A stretch of 64,000 bases of DNA from Micromonospora olivasterospora (GTDB lineage Bacteria > Actinomycetota > Actinomycetes > Mycobacteriales > Micromonosporaceae), in assembly GCF_007830265.1 (NCBI RefSeq), contig NZ_VLKE01000001.1, positions 2,480,001-2,544,000 on the forward strand, given 5' to 3'. Under the pieces are notes generated by a model. That model was not told the DNA's origin and searched no databases. It worked only from the letters and a program-made list of their open reading frames with translations. The translations under genes and the position numbers were made by a program. Shown here one piece after another: positions 35,892-43,903 of this stretch; position 1 is the stretch's first letter; every line of letters starts with the position of its first letter.

Positions 35892-37130
35892 TCACGGCAG
35901 CCGCAGGGGAGCCCAGGTCGTGCCGTCCCGGCTCACCTGAGCCGTCGCCGTCCCGGCCACGGCGTCACCCGGCTCGGTCAGCCAGGCCAGCCCGGGGCTG
36001 GATCCTGCGATGCCACCCTGGGTGACGACCGCGCTCCGGGTGAAGTGGCGTCCACCGTCCCGGCTGACGTAGAAGAAGGCAGCACTGGCGTCGTGGGTCC
36101 GGTCTCCGACGAGGAGTGACCCGTCCCGCCCGACGGTGAAGGGCCGAACAATAGTGTTGGTGGGTAGGTCGGTGCCCATCTCCGTCCAGGTACGCCCCCC
36201 GTCCAGGGTGTGCAGGAGCAGCGCGGAGCCCGAGGACCGAGGCCGGTCCGGGGCGCTCGTGCGGGGCAGGGCCAGCAGGTACGCCTCGCTCGCGCTGACC
36301 CCCGCGACCGCAACCGTCCACGCGCCGTCCGGTTCCCCGGCGGTACGCCAGGTAGCACCCCTGTCCACGCTGCGCGCGATCCGCGGCGATTCATCGGCCG
36401 ATTCGGAATGGTAGGTGACCCAGATCGTCCCGTCCGGGCTGGCCTGGACGCTGAACGGCCGCTGGGACGACGGTGGTTCGCCACTGAGCCGGAACACGTC
36501 CCCGGTCTGGGGGTCGACGGCCAACGGCCCGGAAAGCGCGTGGCAGCCCGCCTGGCAGGAAACAAGCAGCGCCGTCCGCGGGAACGCCGGCACCTCGATC
36601 ATCGCGTCGGTGGCGTCGCGCCACGTCTGCCCACCGTCGGTGGAGAGAACGCGGTGGCCGTCGAACTCCACCAGGTAGCTCCGCTCACCCAGCACGGTGT
36701 ATCCCACGGTCGACGGATTCCTCTCTGGGCCGTCGGCCTGCTGGCGGCAGGGTGCCTCGGACCGGGCCGGACGAAAGTCCGTCCAGTGCCGCCCGCCGTC
36801 GCTGGTCGAGGAAAAACGGATGTCGCACCGGTCGTCCCCCCGGACCTGGACGGCGACAGCCTTGTCCTCGGACAACACGAAGAGCTCGCTGACCGGGCTG
36901 TTGATCGGGGTGGGCAGGACTCCGTCTGGGCTGAAGCTGCCGCCTGCCGTCCGGTAACCGCCGAACGGCACGGACGCCGCCCCGGCCAGAGAGACAACCG
37001 CAGCCAGGGCGATCCCGGCCCGGTGCCGCCGGCGGGAACGGGCGGCGGAGCGAAGCGCTGCCAGTGGTGGCTGCCGGACGGCGTCGGCGACGATCTCGGG
37101 GTCGAACCCGGGGAACTCACGAGCGGACAT
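35892..37130 (-). CDS. Asp-box (BNR/sialidase-like) membrane-anchored protein
   Basis: 412 aa. N-terminal cytoplasmic stretch of about 35 residues, a transmembrane helix (GIALAAVVSLAGAASVPFG), then an extracytoplasmic domain with repeated Asp-box motifs (S-x-D-x-G-x-x-W): STSDGGRHW, STDGGQTW, SVDRGATW, TLDGGRTW, SRDGGRHF, SRDGTTW. This marks a six-bladed propeller. No sialidase Arg triad is obvious, so enzyme activity is doubtful. Its start overlaps the sigma-factor gene end by 14 nt, so the two are coupled. Confidence 0.83.
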   Translation of the reverse strand: MSAREFPGFDPEIVADAVRQPPLAALRSAARSRRRHRAGIALAAVVSLAGAASVPFGGYRTAGGSFSPDGVLPTPINSPVSELFVLSEDKAVAVQVRGDDRCDIRFSSTSDGGRHWTDFRPARSEAPCRQQADGPERNPSTVGYTVLGERSYLVEFDGHRVLSTDGGQTWRDATDAMIEVPAFPRTALLVSCQAGCHALSGPLAVDPQTGDVFRLSGEPPSSQRPFSVQASPDGTIWVTYHSESADESPRIARSVDRGATWRTAGEPDGAWTVAVAGVSASEAYLLALPRTSAPDRPRSSGSALLLHTLDGGRTWTEMGTDLPTNTIVRPFTVGRDGSLLVGDRTHDASAAFFYVSRDGGRHFTRSAVVTQGGIAGSSPGLAWLTEPGDAVAGTATAQVSRDGTTWAPLRLP

Positions 37131-37644
37131 CGATCCTCCCGGTGCGATTGGTGTCGGTGAGGTCGGATTCGGTGAGGAGTTCCGCGAGCGCCCGCCGGCC
37201 CCGCGACAGGCGGGACTTGACCGTCCCGGCGGAGACACCCAGGGTCGCCGCGACCTCGTCCACCGGCAGGTCGACCAGGTAGTGCAGGGCCAGGGCGTAC
37301 CGCTGCCCCTCGGGGAGCCTGCGGAGCGCGGCCAGCAGCGCGAGGTGCTCCGGCGCGGTGTCCGCGACGACCGGCGGCGGGCCGATCCGGCGCAGCAGCC
37401 CGTCCAGCACCCGCCGCCGCCGGTGCCGGCTGCGGGCGACGTTCACCGCCACCCGCCGCAGCCAGGCCTCGGGGTTGTCCAGCCCCGCGAACCGCCGGGG
37501 CGCGGCGAGCGCCCGGGTGAACGCCTCCTGCACCGCCTCCTGCGCCTCGCTGAGATCGCCGGTCACCGCGTACAGCTGGACCACCAGTCGCCGGAAACAG
37601 CCGGCGTACAGCTCGCTGATCAGGTCGCCCTCGGACACCGTCAC
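37117..37644 (-). CDS. RNA polymerase sigma factor, ECF/SigE-like
   Basis: About 175 aa. Sigma region 2 (LYAGCFRRLVVQLYAVTGDL, EAQEAVQEAFTRAL, NPEAWLRRVAVNVARSRHRR) and region 4 (RRLPEGQRYALALHYLVDLP, VAATLGVSAGTVKSRLSRGR) are both present, with no region 3. Start: GTG 37644 or GTG 37638, whichever the AGAAGG stretch serves. Its stop overlaps the start of the Asp-box membrane protein gene, in the position where an anti-sigma gene is often found. Confidence 0.9.
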   Translation of the reverse strand: MTVSEGDLISELYAGCFRRLVVQLYAVTGDLSEAQEAVQEAFTRALAAPRRFAGLDNPEAWLRRVAVNVARSRHRRRRVLDGLLRRIGPPPVVADTAPEHLALLAALRRLPEGQRYALALHYLVDLPVDEVAATLGVSAGTVKSRLSRGRRALAELLTESDLTDTNRTGRIDVRS

Positions 37645-37704
37645 CTTCTCTCTTCCCTCTTCCACTCCTGGGCGGGGAGGAAGGTTCCGACGAACGGGCC
37701 GTCG

Positions 37705-37796
37705 TTGTCTACAACGATCCGCCTGAACGCGGCTACCCACAGCGTTGTCCACCGGGTTATCCACAGGTGTGGAGAGTTCTCCACAGGTTGTTCACA
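37705..37796. promoter_or_regulatory. Cluster of DnaA-box-like 9-mers
   Basis: Five head-to-tail 9-mers near the DnaA-box consensus TTRTCCACA: TTGTCTACA (37705), TTGTCCACC (37745), TTATCCACA (37757, exact), TTCTCCACA (37777) and TTGTTCACA (37788). Each inexact one differs at one position. The last four are spaced 12, 20 and 11 bp apart. The cluster lies in the divergent region between the sigma factor and the two-component genes, just upstream of the latter's -10 box. Confidence 0.6.
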
Positions 37797-37827
37797 ACGC
37801 ACCCCACTGATCTCCACGGCCGCTGCC

Positions 37828-37833
37828 TACAGT
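37828..37833 (+). promoter_or_regulatory. Leaderless-type -10 box TACAGT
   Basis: Ends 8 nt before the ATG of the OmpR-type regulator; no ribosome site lies between, so a leaderless transcript is likely. The DnaA-box-like cluster ends 31 bp upstream. Confidence 0.5.
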
Positions 37834-37841
37834 TCCTTCCC

Positions 37842-38519
37842 ATGAAGGAGCGCAGGGTGCTGGTGGTCGAGGACGAGCGGACGATCGCCGAGTCGGTCGC
37901 CACCCGGCTACGGGCCGAGGGCTTCGCCGTAGAGATCGCCGCGGACGGGCCCGCCGCCGTAACCCGGTTCCGGGCGTGGCAGCCCGATCTGGTCGTCCTC
38001 GACGTGATGCTGCCCGGGTTCGACGGGCTGGAGGTGTGCCGGCGCATCCAGGCCGACCGCCCGGTGCCCGTCCTCATGCTCACCGCCCGGGACGACGAGA
38101 CGGACCTGCTGGTCGGGCTCGCCGTCGGCGCGGACGACTACCTCACCAAGCCGTTCTCGATGCGCGAGCTGGCCGCCCGGGTACACGTGCTGCTGCGCCG
38201 GGTCGAGCGGGCAGCCGCGGCGCCGCCCGCCACGGTGGCCCTCGGCGACGTGGAGATCAACCAGGCCGAGCGGCGGGTGCTGCGGGCCGGCGTCGAGGTG
38301 CACCTGACCCCGACCGAGTTCGACCTGCTGGTCCATTTCGCGGGCCGGCCACGTACGGTGCTGCCCCGGGAGCGGCTGCTCGCCGACGTGTGGGGCTGGG
38401 CCGACGGCTCCGGCACCCGTACGGTGGACAGCCACGTCAAGGCGCTGCGCCGCAAGCTCGGCGCCGACCTGATCCGCACGGTCCACGGCGTCGGCTACGC
38501 GCTGGAGGTGCAGCCGTGA
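37842..38519 (+). CDS. OmpR-family response regulator
   Basis: 225 aa. Receiver domain: VEDE acidic pocket (9-12), phospho-acceptor Asp54 in VVLDVMLPG and Lys103 in YLTKPFSMREL. Winged-helix domain from about 130: VHLTPTEFDLLVHF, then RTVDSHVKALRRKL and RTVHGVGYAL. The ATG at 37842 gives the family N-terminus. The downstream kinase gene overlaps it by GTGA, making a standard pair. Confidence 0.94.
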   Translation: MKERRVLVVEDERTIAESVATRLRAEGFAVEIAADGPAAVTRFRAWQPDLVVLDVMLPGFDGLEVCRRIQADRPVPVLMLTARDDETDLLVGLAVGADDYLTKPFSMRELAARVHVLLRRVERAAAAPPATVALGDVEINQAERRVLRAGVEVHLTPTEFDLLVHFAGRPRTVLPRERLLADVWGWADGSGTRTVDSHVKALRRKLGADLIRTVHGVGYALEVQP

Positions 38520-39574
38520 TCGAGCGCCTGGTCACCTGGCTGAACCGGGTGCTGCCGCGGCCGCTGGACCCGGTCCGCTCGATCAAGGCGAAGCTCGGCC
38601 TCCTGCTGGTCGCCTCGGGGGCGGCGGGGATGGGCTACTTCTGGTACGCCATCGGCTGGCTGCCGCCGATGACCTCGGCGACCGCGATCGGCGTGGCGCT
38701 GCTCACCTCGCAGGTGCTGGCGCACGGGATGACCTCCCCGCTGCGGGAGATGACGGCGGCGGCCGGGGCGATGGCCCGGGGCGACTACTCCCGGCGGGTC
38801 CGGGCCACCTCTCGCGACGAGGTGGGCGAGCTGGCCCAGGCGTTCAACAAGATGGCCGCCGACCTGGCCGCGGCCGACCAGCGCCGGCGCGAACTGATCG
38901 CGAACGTCTCGCACGAGCTGCGTACGCCCATCACGGCGTTGCAGGGTGTCCTGGAGAACCTGGTCGACGGCGTCGCCCCGACCGAGCCGGCCGCGCTGCG
39001 GGCCGCGCTGGCCCAGACCGAGCGGCTCGGCCATCTCGTCGGCGACCTTCTCGACCTGTCCCGCCTGGACGCCGGCGTGGTGCCGCTGCGCCGGACGAGC
39101 ATCGACCTGGGCGACTTCCTTGAGGATGCGGTGGAGCAGGCGGCGGCGACCGCCGCCGGGGTCGGGCGGGACGTCCGGTTCCGGCTCCGCCCGCTGCCGG
39201 CTCCGCTGACCGTGTACGCGGACCCGTCGCGGCTGCACCAGGTCTTCGCCAACCTGCTCGACAACGCCGCCCGGCACAGTCCCGCCGGTGGAACCGTGCT
39301 GCTCGGCGCGGAGGAGCGGGCCGGCCAGCTGCACGTCGAGGTGAACGATGAGGGCGAGGGCATCCCGGTCGCCGAGCGATCCCGGGTGTTCGAGCGGTTC
39401 ACCCGGGGCGACCGGTCCGGCGGCGGCGGGACAGGGCTCGGCCTGGCGATCGCGCGCTGGGTGGTCGAGCTGCACGGGGGAAGCATCGCCGTCCTCGACC
39501 CCCATCCGTCGGCGGCCGGTCCCCACCTGGGCTGCCGCATCCGCGTCACCCTCCCGGTGACCGCCTCCGCCTGA
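38516..39574 (+). CDS. HAMP-domain sensor histidine kinase
   Basis: 352 aa. Two N-terminal membrane helices with almost no extracytoplasmic loop (LGLLLVASGAAGMGYFWYAI and MTSATAIGVALLTSQVLAHG), a HAMP domain (about 70-122), HisKA with His133 in NVSHELRTPITALQG, and a HATPase with N-box NLLDNAARHS and G-boxes DEGEGIP/GGTGLGLAIA. The tiny loop implies sensing inside the membrane or through a partner protein. The GTG start overlaps the regulator stop. Confidence 0.93.
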   Translation: MIERLVTWLNRVLPRPLDPVRSIKAKLGLLLVASGAAGMGYFWYAIGWLPPMTSATAIGVALLTSQVLAHGMTSPLREMTAAAGAMARGDYSRRVRATSRDEVGELAQAFNKMAADLAAADQRRRELIANVSHELRTPITALQGVLENLVDGVAPTEPAALRAALAQTERLGHLVGDLLDLSRLDAGVVPLRRTSIDLGDFLEDAVEQAAATAAGVGRDVRFRLRPLPAPLTVYADPSRLHQVFANLLDNAARHSPAGGTVLLGAEERAGQLHVEVNDEGEGIPVAERSRVFERFTRGDRSGGGGTGLGLAIARWVVELHGGSIAVLDPHPSAAGPHLGCRIRVTLPVTASA

Positions 39575-39626
39575 CCCTCTTCTTTCTGCGTTCCTTCCCC
39601 CCTTCGTGGTCCCTCCAGGAGTCGTC

Positions 39627-41555
39627 GTGCCCGAAAAAAGCGAAATGCCCGCAGCGGATGATCGCGGCAAGAGATCTTGGAACGAAACGGCCCCCGGGCC
39701 GGTCACGCCCCCGCAACATGTGCCGGTCACGGCGCCCCCGCCCGGCACGCAGGTCGCACCGCCGCCCGGCGGGCAGGTCGCACCGCCGCCCGGCACGCAG
39801 GTCGCACCCTGGCCCCTGGGACAGGCCGCGCCGGGGGTCGCCGGGCCGGTCGCCCCGGTGCCGTACCGGCCTGGGCCGCCGCCGCGCCGACCGTTTGGCT
39901 GGCAGCGCCGCTGGCCGGGGCCGACGGCGCCCGCCCGACCCGTCGTGCTCGGCGCGGTGGCCGTCGCCGCCGCAGTGGCGGCGTCCGTCGTCCCGCTCGA
40001 CCGCCCCGGCCTCGGCTGGTTGCTGGCCGCGTTGACCGCCACCGCCGCCCTCGTCCCGGCATCTCGCACCGCCGCATCCGCCAAGACCGGCGCCGGGCCG
40101 GCCGGAACCGCATCGACCCGAACCGTCCCGGACAAGACCCCGCCGACCGGAACCACACCCACCGGCACCACCCCGGACAAGACCCCGCCGGCCGCTGCGG
40201 CGTCCTCCGGCGGGCGCAGTGCGGAGAAGGGCGACAGCCCAGCCGCCGTCCGTCCCGACGCCACGGGGGCGCCGGGCCGGACGGCGATCCGGCTGGTCTG
40301 GGCCGCCGCCACGGTCGCCCTCGTCTCCGTCGGGTACGTCCGGGCCGCCGGCTGGCTCTTCGTGCTCTGCCTGCTCGCCGCCCTGGTCACCGGCGCGCTC
40401 GCCGTGACGGGCGGCCGGACGCCGCTCGGCATGCTGGCGGCCGCCGTACTCACCCCGGCCGCCCCGTTCCGGGCGCTCCCATGGGCGAAGCGCGGACTGC
40501 CCCGCTCCGGCCCCGCCGCGTCCGCGGTCAAGCGTGGGCTGGCCACCGTCGCCGCCTCGGTGGGCCTGCTGGTGGTCTTCGGCCTGCTGCTCTCCTCGGC
40601 CGACGCGGTCTTCGCCGACCTGCTCGCCAGCGCGCTGCCCGAGGTCTCCGGGGGCGGGACGGTCGGCTGGCTCTTCCGCTTCGGGCTGGTCGGCGCCGGC
40701 CTGCTCGGCGGGGCGTACCTGCTGGCCGCGCCGGCCGACCTGGACGGGCTGCGGGTGACCCCGGCCCGGCCCGTACGGCGGCTGGAGTGGGCGGTCCCGC
40801 TGGCCCTGCTCGACGCGCTCTTCGCCGCGTTCGTGCTGGTACAGCTCACCGTGCTGTTCGGCGGCTCCGGTCACGTGCTGCGCACCGCCGACCTCAGCTA
40901 CGCCGAGTACGCCCGCAGCGGTTTCTGGCAGCTCCTCGCGGTCTCCGCGCTCACCCTGCTCGTGCTCGCCGGGGCGGGCCGCTGGGCGCCCCGGTCCACC
41001 CGGGTCGACCGGCTGCTGATCCGGTTCCTGCTCGGTACGCTCACCGCGCTCAGCCTGGTCGTCGTCGCCTCGGCGCTGTACCGGATGCAGGTCTACGCCG
41101 ACGCGTACGGGGCGACCCGGCTGCGGCTGGTCGTGGCGACCGCCGAGCTGTGGCTCGGGGTGCTCTTCCTGCTGGTCGGGGCGGCGATCGTACGGCTGCG
41201 CGCCGGCTGGCTGCCCGGGCTGGTCGTGGGCACGGCGGTGCTCGCCCTGCTCGGCCTCGCGGCGGTGAACCCGGACGGGCTGATCGCCGAGCGCAACGTC
41301 GACCGGTACCGGCAGATCGGCCGGATCGACGTGCAGTACCTCTCCCTGCTCTCCGCCGACGCCGTTCCGGCGCTGGCCCGGCTGCCGGAGCCGATGCGCA
41401 CCTGCGCCCTGCGGCACATCGCGGCCACGCTGCCGGACGACGGGCTCGGGACGGCGAACCTGGGCCGGGCCGCGGCCGGGAGGCTGCTCCGCCCGGCGCT
41501 GATGGCGGCGAGCCCGCAGGACTGTCCCGTACCCCCGCCGCGGCGGACCTGGTGA
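39627..41555 (+). CDS. DUF4173/DUF4153-like polytopic membrane protein
   Basis: 642 aa. GTG at 39627 with AGGAG 6 nt upstream. The N-terminal 70 residues are cytoplasmic and Pro-rich, with three tandem APPPGTQV-type octapeptides. Many transmembrane helices follow, including FVLVQLTVLFGGSGHVLRTA (a typical DUF4173 block) and LSYAEYARSGFWQLLAVSAL, plus a C-terminal extension (VDVQYLSLLSADAVPALARL). The function of the family is unknown. It lies 52 nt after the two-component genes on the same strand and may be their target. Confidence 0.78.
   Translation: MPEKSEMPAADDRGKRSWNETAPGPVTPPQHVPVTAPPPGTQVAPPPGGQVAPPPGTQVAPWPLGQAAPGVAGPVAPVPYRPGPPPRRPFGWQRRWPGPTAPARPVVLGAVAVAAAVAASVVPLDRPGLGWLLAALTATAALVPASRTAASAKTGAGPAGTASTRTVPDKTPPTGTTPTGTTPDKTPPAAAASSGGRSAEKGDSPAAVRPDATGAPGRTAIRLVWAAATVALVSVGYVRAAGWLFVLCLLAALVTGALAVTGGRTPLGMLAAAVLTPAAPFRALPWAKRGLPRSGPAASAVKRGLATVAASVGLLVVFGLLLSSADAVFADLLASALPEVSGGGTVGWLFRFGLVGAGLLGGAYLLAAPADLDGLRVTPARPVRRLEWAVPLALLDALFAAFVLVQLTVLFGGSGHVLRTADLSYAEYARSGFWQLLAVSALTLLVLAGAGRWAPRSTRVDRLLIRFLLGTLTALSLVVVASALYRMQVYADAYGATRLRLVVATAELWLGVLFLLVGAAIVRLRAGWLPGLVVGTAVLALLGLAAVNPDGLIAERNVDRYRQIGRIDVQYLSLLSADAVPALARLPEPMRTCALRHIAATLPDDGLGTANLGRAAAGRLLRPALMAASPQDCPVPPPRRTW
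39732..39803 (+). repeat. 24-bp tandem repeat, three units, in coding sequence
   Basis: Three consecutive 24-bp units (39732, 39756, 39780), nearly identical, encode APPPGTQV/APPPGGQV/APPPGTQV in the disordered N-terminus of the DUF4173-like protein. Such a repeat can change copy number by slippage without breaking the frame. Confidence 0.85.
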
Positions 41556-41562
41556 CCCGCCC

Positions 41563-41590
41563 TTGACAATCCCGCCGATCGGGCGAGACT
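41563..41590 (+). promoter_or_regulatory. Leaderless promoter TTGACA-16-GAGACT
   Basis: A consensus -35 (TTGACA, 41563-41568), a 16-nt spacer and GAGACT (41585-41590). The start codon GTG at 41597 lies 6 nt past the -10, where transcription should begin. This is the best complete promoter in the window. Confidence 0.65.
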
Positions 41591-41596
41591 GCCGGG

Positions 41597-42064
41597 GTGG
41601 CCGCATCCGAGGAGTCCGTACCGGCGCCCCGGACGCCGGCCCCGGCCGCCGGACGGGCGCCGGCTCCGCCCGGGGCCTCGGCCGCCGGACGGGCGGCGGC
41701 CGGGCGGACCCGGATCGTGCTGGCCGAGGTTTCCCGCCGGGACACCGGCGTCGACCGCACGCGCGCCGAGCTGGCCCAGCAGACGCAGGTCGGCGAGGCG
41801 CTGGTCCGCGGCCTCGTCCGGGCCCAGCTCGCCTTGGCGCTGCGGCTGAGCCTGGTGGTCGCGATCGGGCTCGGCGGCCTGCCGTGGCTGTTCGCCATCG
41901 CGCCCTCGGTGGGCCGGGTGACCGTGTTCGGGGTGAACCTGCCCTGGCTGCTGCTCGGGGTGGTGGCCTTCCCGTTCCTGATCGCCGTGGGCTGGGCGTA
42001 CGTGCGGCTGGCGGAGCGCAACGAGCAGGACTTCACCGACCTGGTCCAGCGGCCGGAGCGCTGA
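41597..42064 (+). CDS. DUF485-like small membrane partner of the symporter
   Basis: 155 aa. Ala/Pro-rich N-terminus, a helical segment (RTRAELAQQTQVGEALVRGL), then two transmembrane helices (LALRLSLVVAIGLGGLPWLF and PWLLLGVVAFPFLIAVGWAY) and a cytoplasmic tail LAERNEQDFTDLV. The gene sits 1 nt before a solute:sodium symporter gene, exactly as the shorter DUF485 gene at 50441 sits before ActP. It is probably an accessory subunit of the transporter, though its N-terminus is longer than in DUF485 proper. Confidence 0.75.
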   Translation: MAASEESVPAPRTPAPAAGRAPAPPGASAAGRAAAGRTRIVLAEVSRRDTGVDRTRAELAQQTQVGEALVRGLVRAQLALALRLSLVVAIGLGGLPWLFAIAPSVGRVTVFGVNLPWLLLGVVAFPFLIAVGWAYVRLAERNEQDFTDLVQRPER

Positions 42065-42065
42065 G

Positions 42066-43706
42066 ATGCACAACGGGTACGTCGTCCCGGCGATCGTCGC
42101 CGTCACCCTGGCCACTCTCGGGATCGGCTTCTACGGGCTGCGGCTGGCCCGGACCACCTCCGATTTCCTGGTCGCCTCCCGGGCGGTCAGCCCGACCTGG
42201 AACGCCGCCGCGATCGGCGGGGAGTACCTGTCGGCGGCGTCGTTCCTGGGCGTGGCCGGCCTGATCCTCAAGTACGGCGTGGACGTGCTCTGGTATCCGG
42301 TCGGCTTCGCCGCCGGCTACCTGGCACTGCTGCTCTTCGTGGCCGCCCCGCTGCGCCGCTCCGGCGCGTTCACCCTGCCGGACTTCTGCGAGGTGCGGCT
42401 CGGCTCGCGCCGGCTGCGTACCCTGGCCACCGCCTTCGTGATCTTCATCGGGTGGCTGTACCTGGTGCCGCAACTCCAGGGGGCGGGGCTGACGCTGACC
42501 ACGGTGACCGGTTCGCCGTACCCGGTGGGGGCGCTGGTGGTGGCCGGGGTGGTCACGGCGAACGTGGCGCTGGGCGGGATGCGGGCGGTCACGTTCGTCC
42601 AGGCGTTCCAGTACTGGCTGAAGCTCACCGCGCTCGCCGTACCCGCGATCTTCCTGATCCTGCAGTGGCAGGCCGACGGCCGCCCGGCGGTGACCCCGCC
42701 CGACGGGCCGGCGTTCCGCACCGCGACCACCGTCGTGGTCGAGCACCGCGCGACCCTCACCCTCGGCGACGGCGAGATCCGGGAGGTACGCCCCGGCGAC
42801 CGCCTCGACTTCGCCGCCGGCGACCCGGTGCCGCGGGTCTCCGGTACGGCCACCGACGCCGCCGACTGGCTGCTGCCGAGCGCCGCCGGGGACGACGACC
42901 GGGGGCTGTTCGCCACGTACTCGCTGATCCTGGCGACGTTCCTCGGCACGATGGGCCTGCCGCACGTGCTCGTACGGTTCTACACCAACCCGGACGGCGC
43001 GGCGGCCCGGCGCACCACCCTGGTCGTGCTGGCCCTGGTCGGCGCGTTCTACCTGCTGCCCACCCTGTACGGCGTGCTGGGCCGGATCTACACCCCGCAG
43101 CTGCTGGTCACCGGGCAGACCGACGCGGCGGTGGTGCTGCTGCCCGGGGCGGCGCTGGGGGACGGGACGACCGGCCGGCTGCTGGCCGCCCTCGTCTCCG
43201 CCGGGGCGTTCGCGGCGTTCCTGTCCACGTCGTCCGGGCTGCTCACCAGCGTCGCCGGGGTGATCTCCACCGACGTGCTCGGGCACGGCTCGGTGCGCGG
43301 CTTCCGGATCGCCACGCTGATCGCGGGCGGGGTCCCGGCGGTGCTCGCACTGAACGTCTCCGGGATGGACGTCTCGCAGGTCGTCGGGCTGGCGTTCGCG
43401 GTCGCCGCGTCCAGCTTCTGCCCGCTGCTGGTGCTCGGCATCTGGTGGCGGGGGCTCACCGACGTGGGAGCGGCCGCCGGGGTGCTGGTCGGCGGCGGCG
43501 CGGCGGTCGGCGCGGTGCTGCTCACGGCGCTGGGCGCGCCGCTGACCGGCTGGCCGGCCACGCTCACCGCGCAGCCGGCCGCCTGGACCGTTCCCCTCGC
43601 GTTCACCGTCATGGTGGCGGTGTCGGTGGCGACCCGCCGCCGGCTCCCCGCCGACGTCGGGGCGACGATGCTCCGCCTGCACGCCCCCGAGGCGCTCCGT
43701 TTGTAG
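42066..43706 (+). CDS. Sodium/solute symporter (cation acetate symporter-like), copy 1
   Basis: 546 aa. SSS-family permease with about 13 helices: IGGEYLSAASFLGVAGLI, PQLQGAGLTLTTVTG, TFLGTMGLPHVLVRFYTNPD and STSSGLLTSVAGVISTD are the ActP/DhlC-type signatures. A hydrophilic insert of about 80 residues lies around 215-280. The likely substrate is acetate or another short carboxylate. Start ATG with GGAG upstream inside the previous gene's end. It differs clearly from the second copy at 50800. Confidence 0.88.
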   Translation: MHNGYVVPAIVAVTLATLGIGFYGLRLARTTSDFLVASRAVSPTWNAAAIGGEYLSAASFLGVAGLILKYGVDVLWYPVGFAAGYLALLLFVAAPLRRSGAFTLPDFCEVRLGSRRLRTLATAFVIFIGWLYLVPQLQGAGLTLTTVTGSPYPVGALVVAGVVTANVALGGMRAVTFVQAFQYWLKLTALAVPAIFLILQWQADGRPAVTPPDGPAFRTATTVVVEHRATLTLGDGEIREVRPGDRLDFAAGDPVPRVSGTATDAADWLLPSAAGDDDRGLFATYSLILATFLGTMGLPHVLVRFYTNPDGAAARRTTLVVLALVGAFYLLPTLYGVLGRIYTPQLLVTGQTDAAVVLLPGAALGDGTTGRLLAALVSAGAFAAFLSTSSGLLTSVAGVISTDVLGHGSVRGFRIATLIAGGVPAVLALNVSGMDVSQVVGLAFAVAASSFCPLLVLGIWWRGLTDVGAAAGVLVGGGAAVGAVLLTALGAPLTGWPATLTAQPAAWTVPLAFTVMVAVSVATRRRLPADVGATMLRLHAPEALRL

Positions 43707-43759
43707 GGTGGCCGCCGATGGTGACTACGGGGCGCGGACGCCGGCCTGACGACCCGCGT

Positions 43760-43815
43760 CGATCATGGGTTGGCTGGACGAATTGTCGGGCTCGTTGCGA
43801 CGAACTCCATGATCG
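43760..43815. repeat. Intergenic inverted repeat with CGATCATGG arms
   Basis: CGATCATGG (43760-43768) and CCATGATCG (43807-43815), perfect 9-bp arms around a 38-nt spacer, between the symporter gene and the ABC transporter gene. It may fold as a terminator for the symporter operon. It resembles the dispersed GATCATG-ended intergenic repeats of Micromonospora genomes as I remember them; not verified. Confidence 0.5.
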
Positions 43816-43891
43816 GCGCGGCAGGGCAGATACGTCTGGGGGATGACGGCGGATCGTCCTGCGGCGGGAGCGGGTGCGGGCCACGGGCCGA

Positions 43892-43897
43892 TACGGT
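43892..43897 (+). promoter_or_regulatory. Leaderless-type -10 box TACGGT
   Basis: Ends 6 nt before the ATG of the ABC ATPase gene; no ribosome site in between. Confidence 0.45.
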
Positions 43898-43903
43898 CGG
43901 GGC

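Noticed and set aside
37705..37796. Replication origin
   Set aside because: DnaA-box-like 9-mers are present but there is no dnaA/dnaN/gyrB neighbourhood and no AT-rich unwinding stretch, and the boxes are few compared with actinobacterial oriC.
43718..43846. 42-codon ORF behind a TAGGGT box after the symporter gene
   Set aside because: It spans the GATCATGG inverted repeat, has no family resemblance and its codon use is unlike the neighbours; the TAG of the box is also the symporter stop codon.
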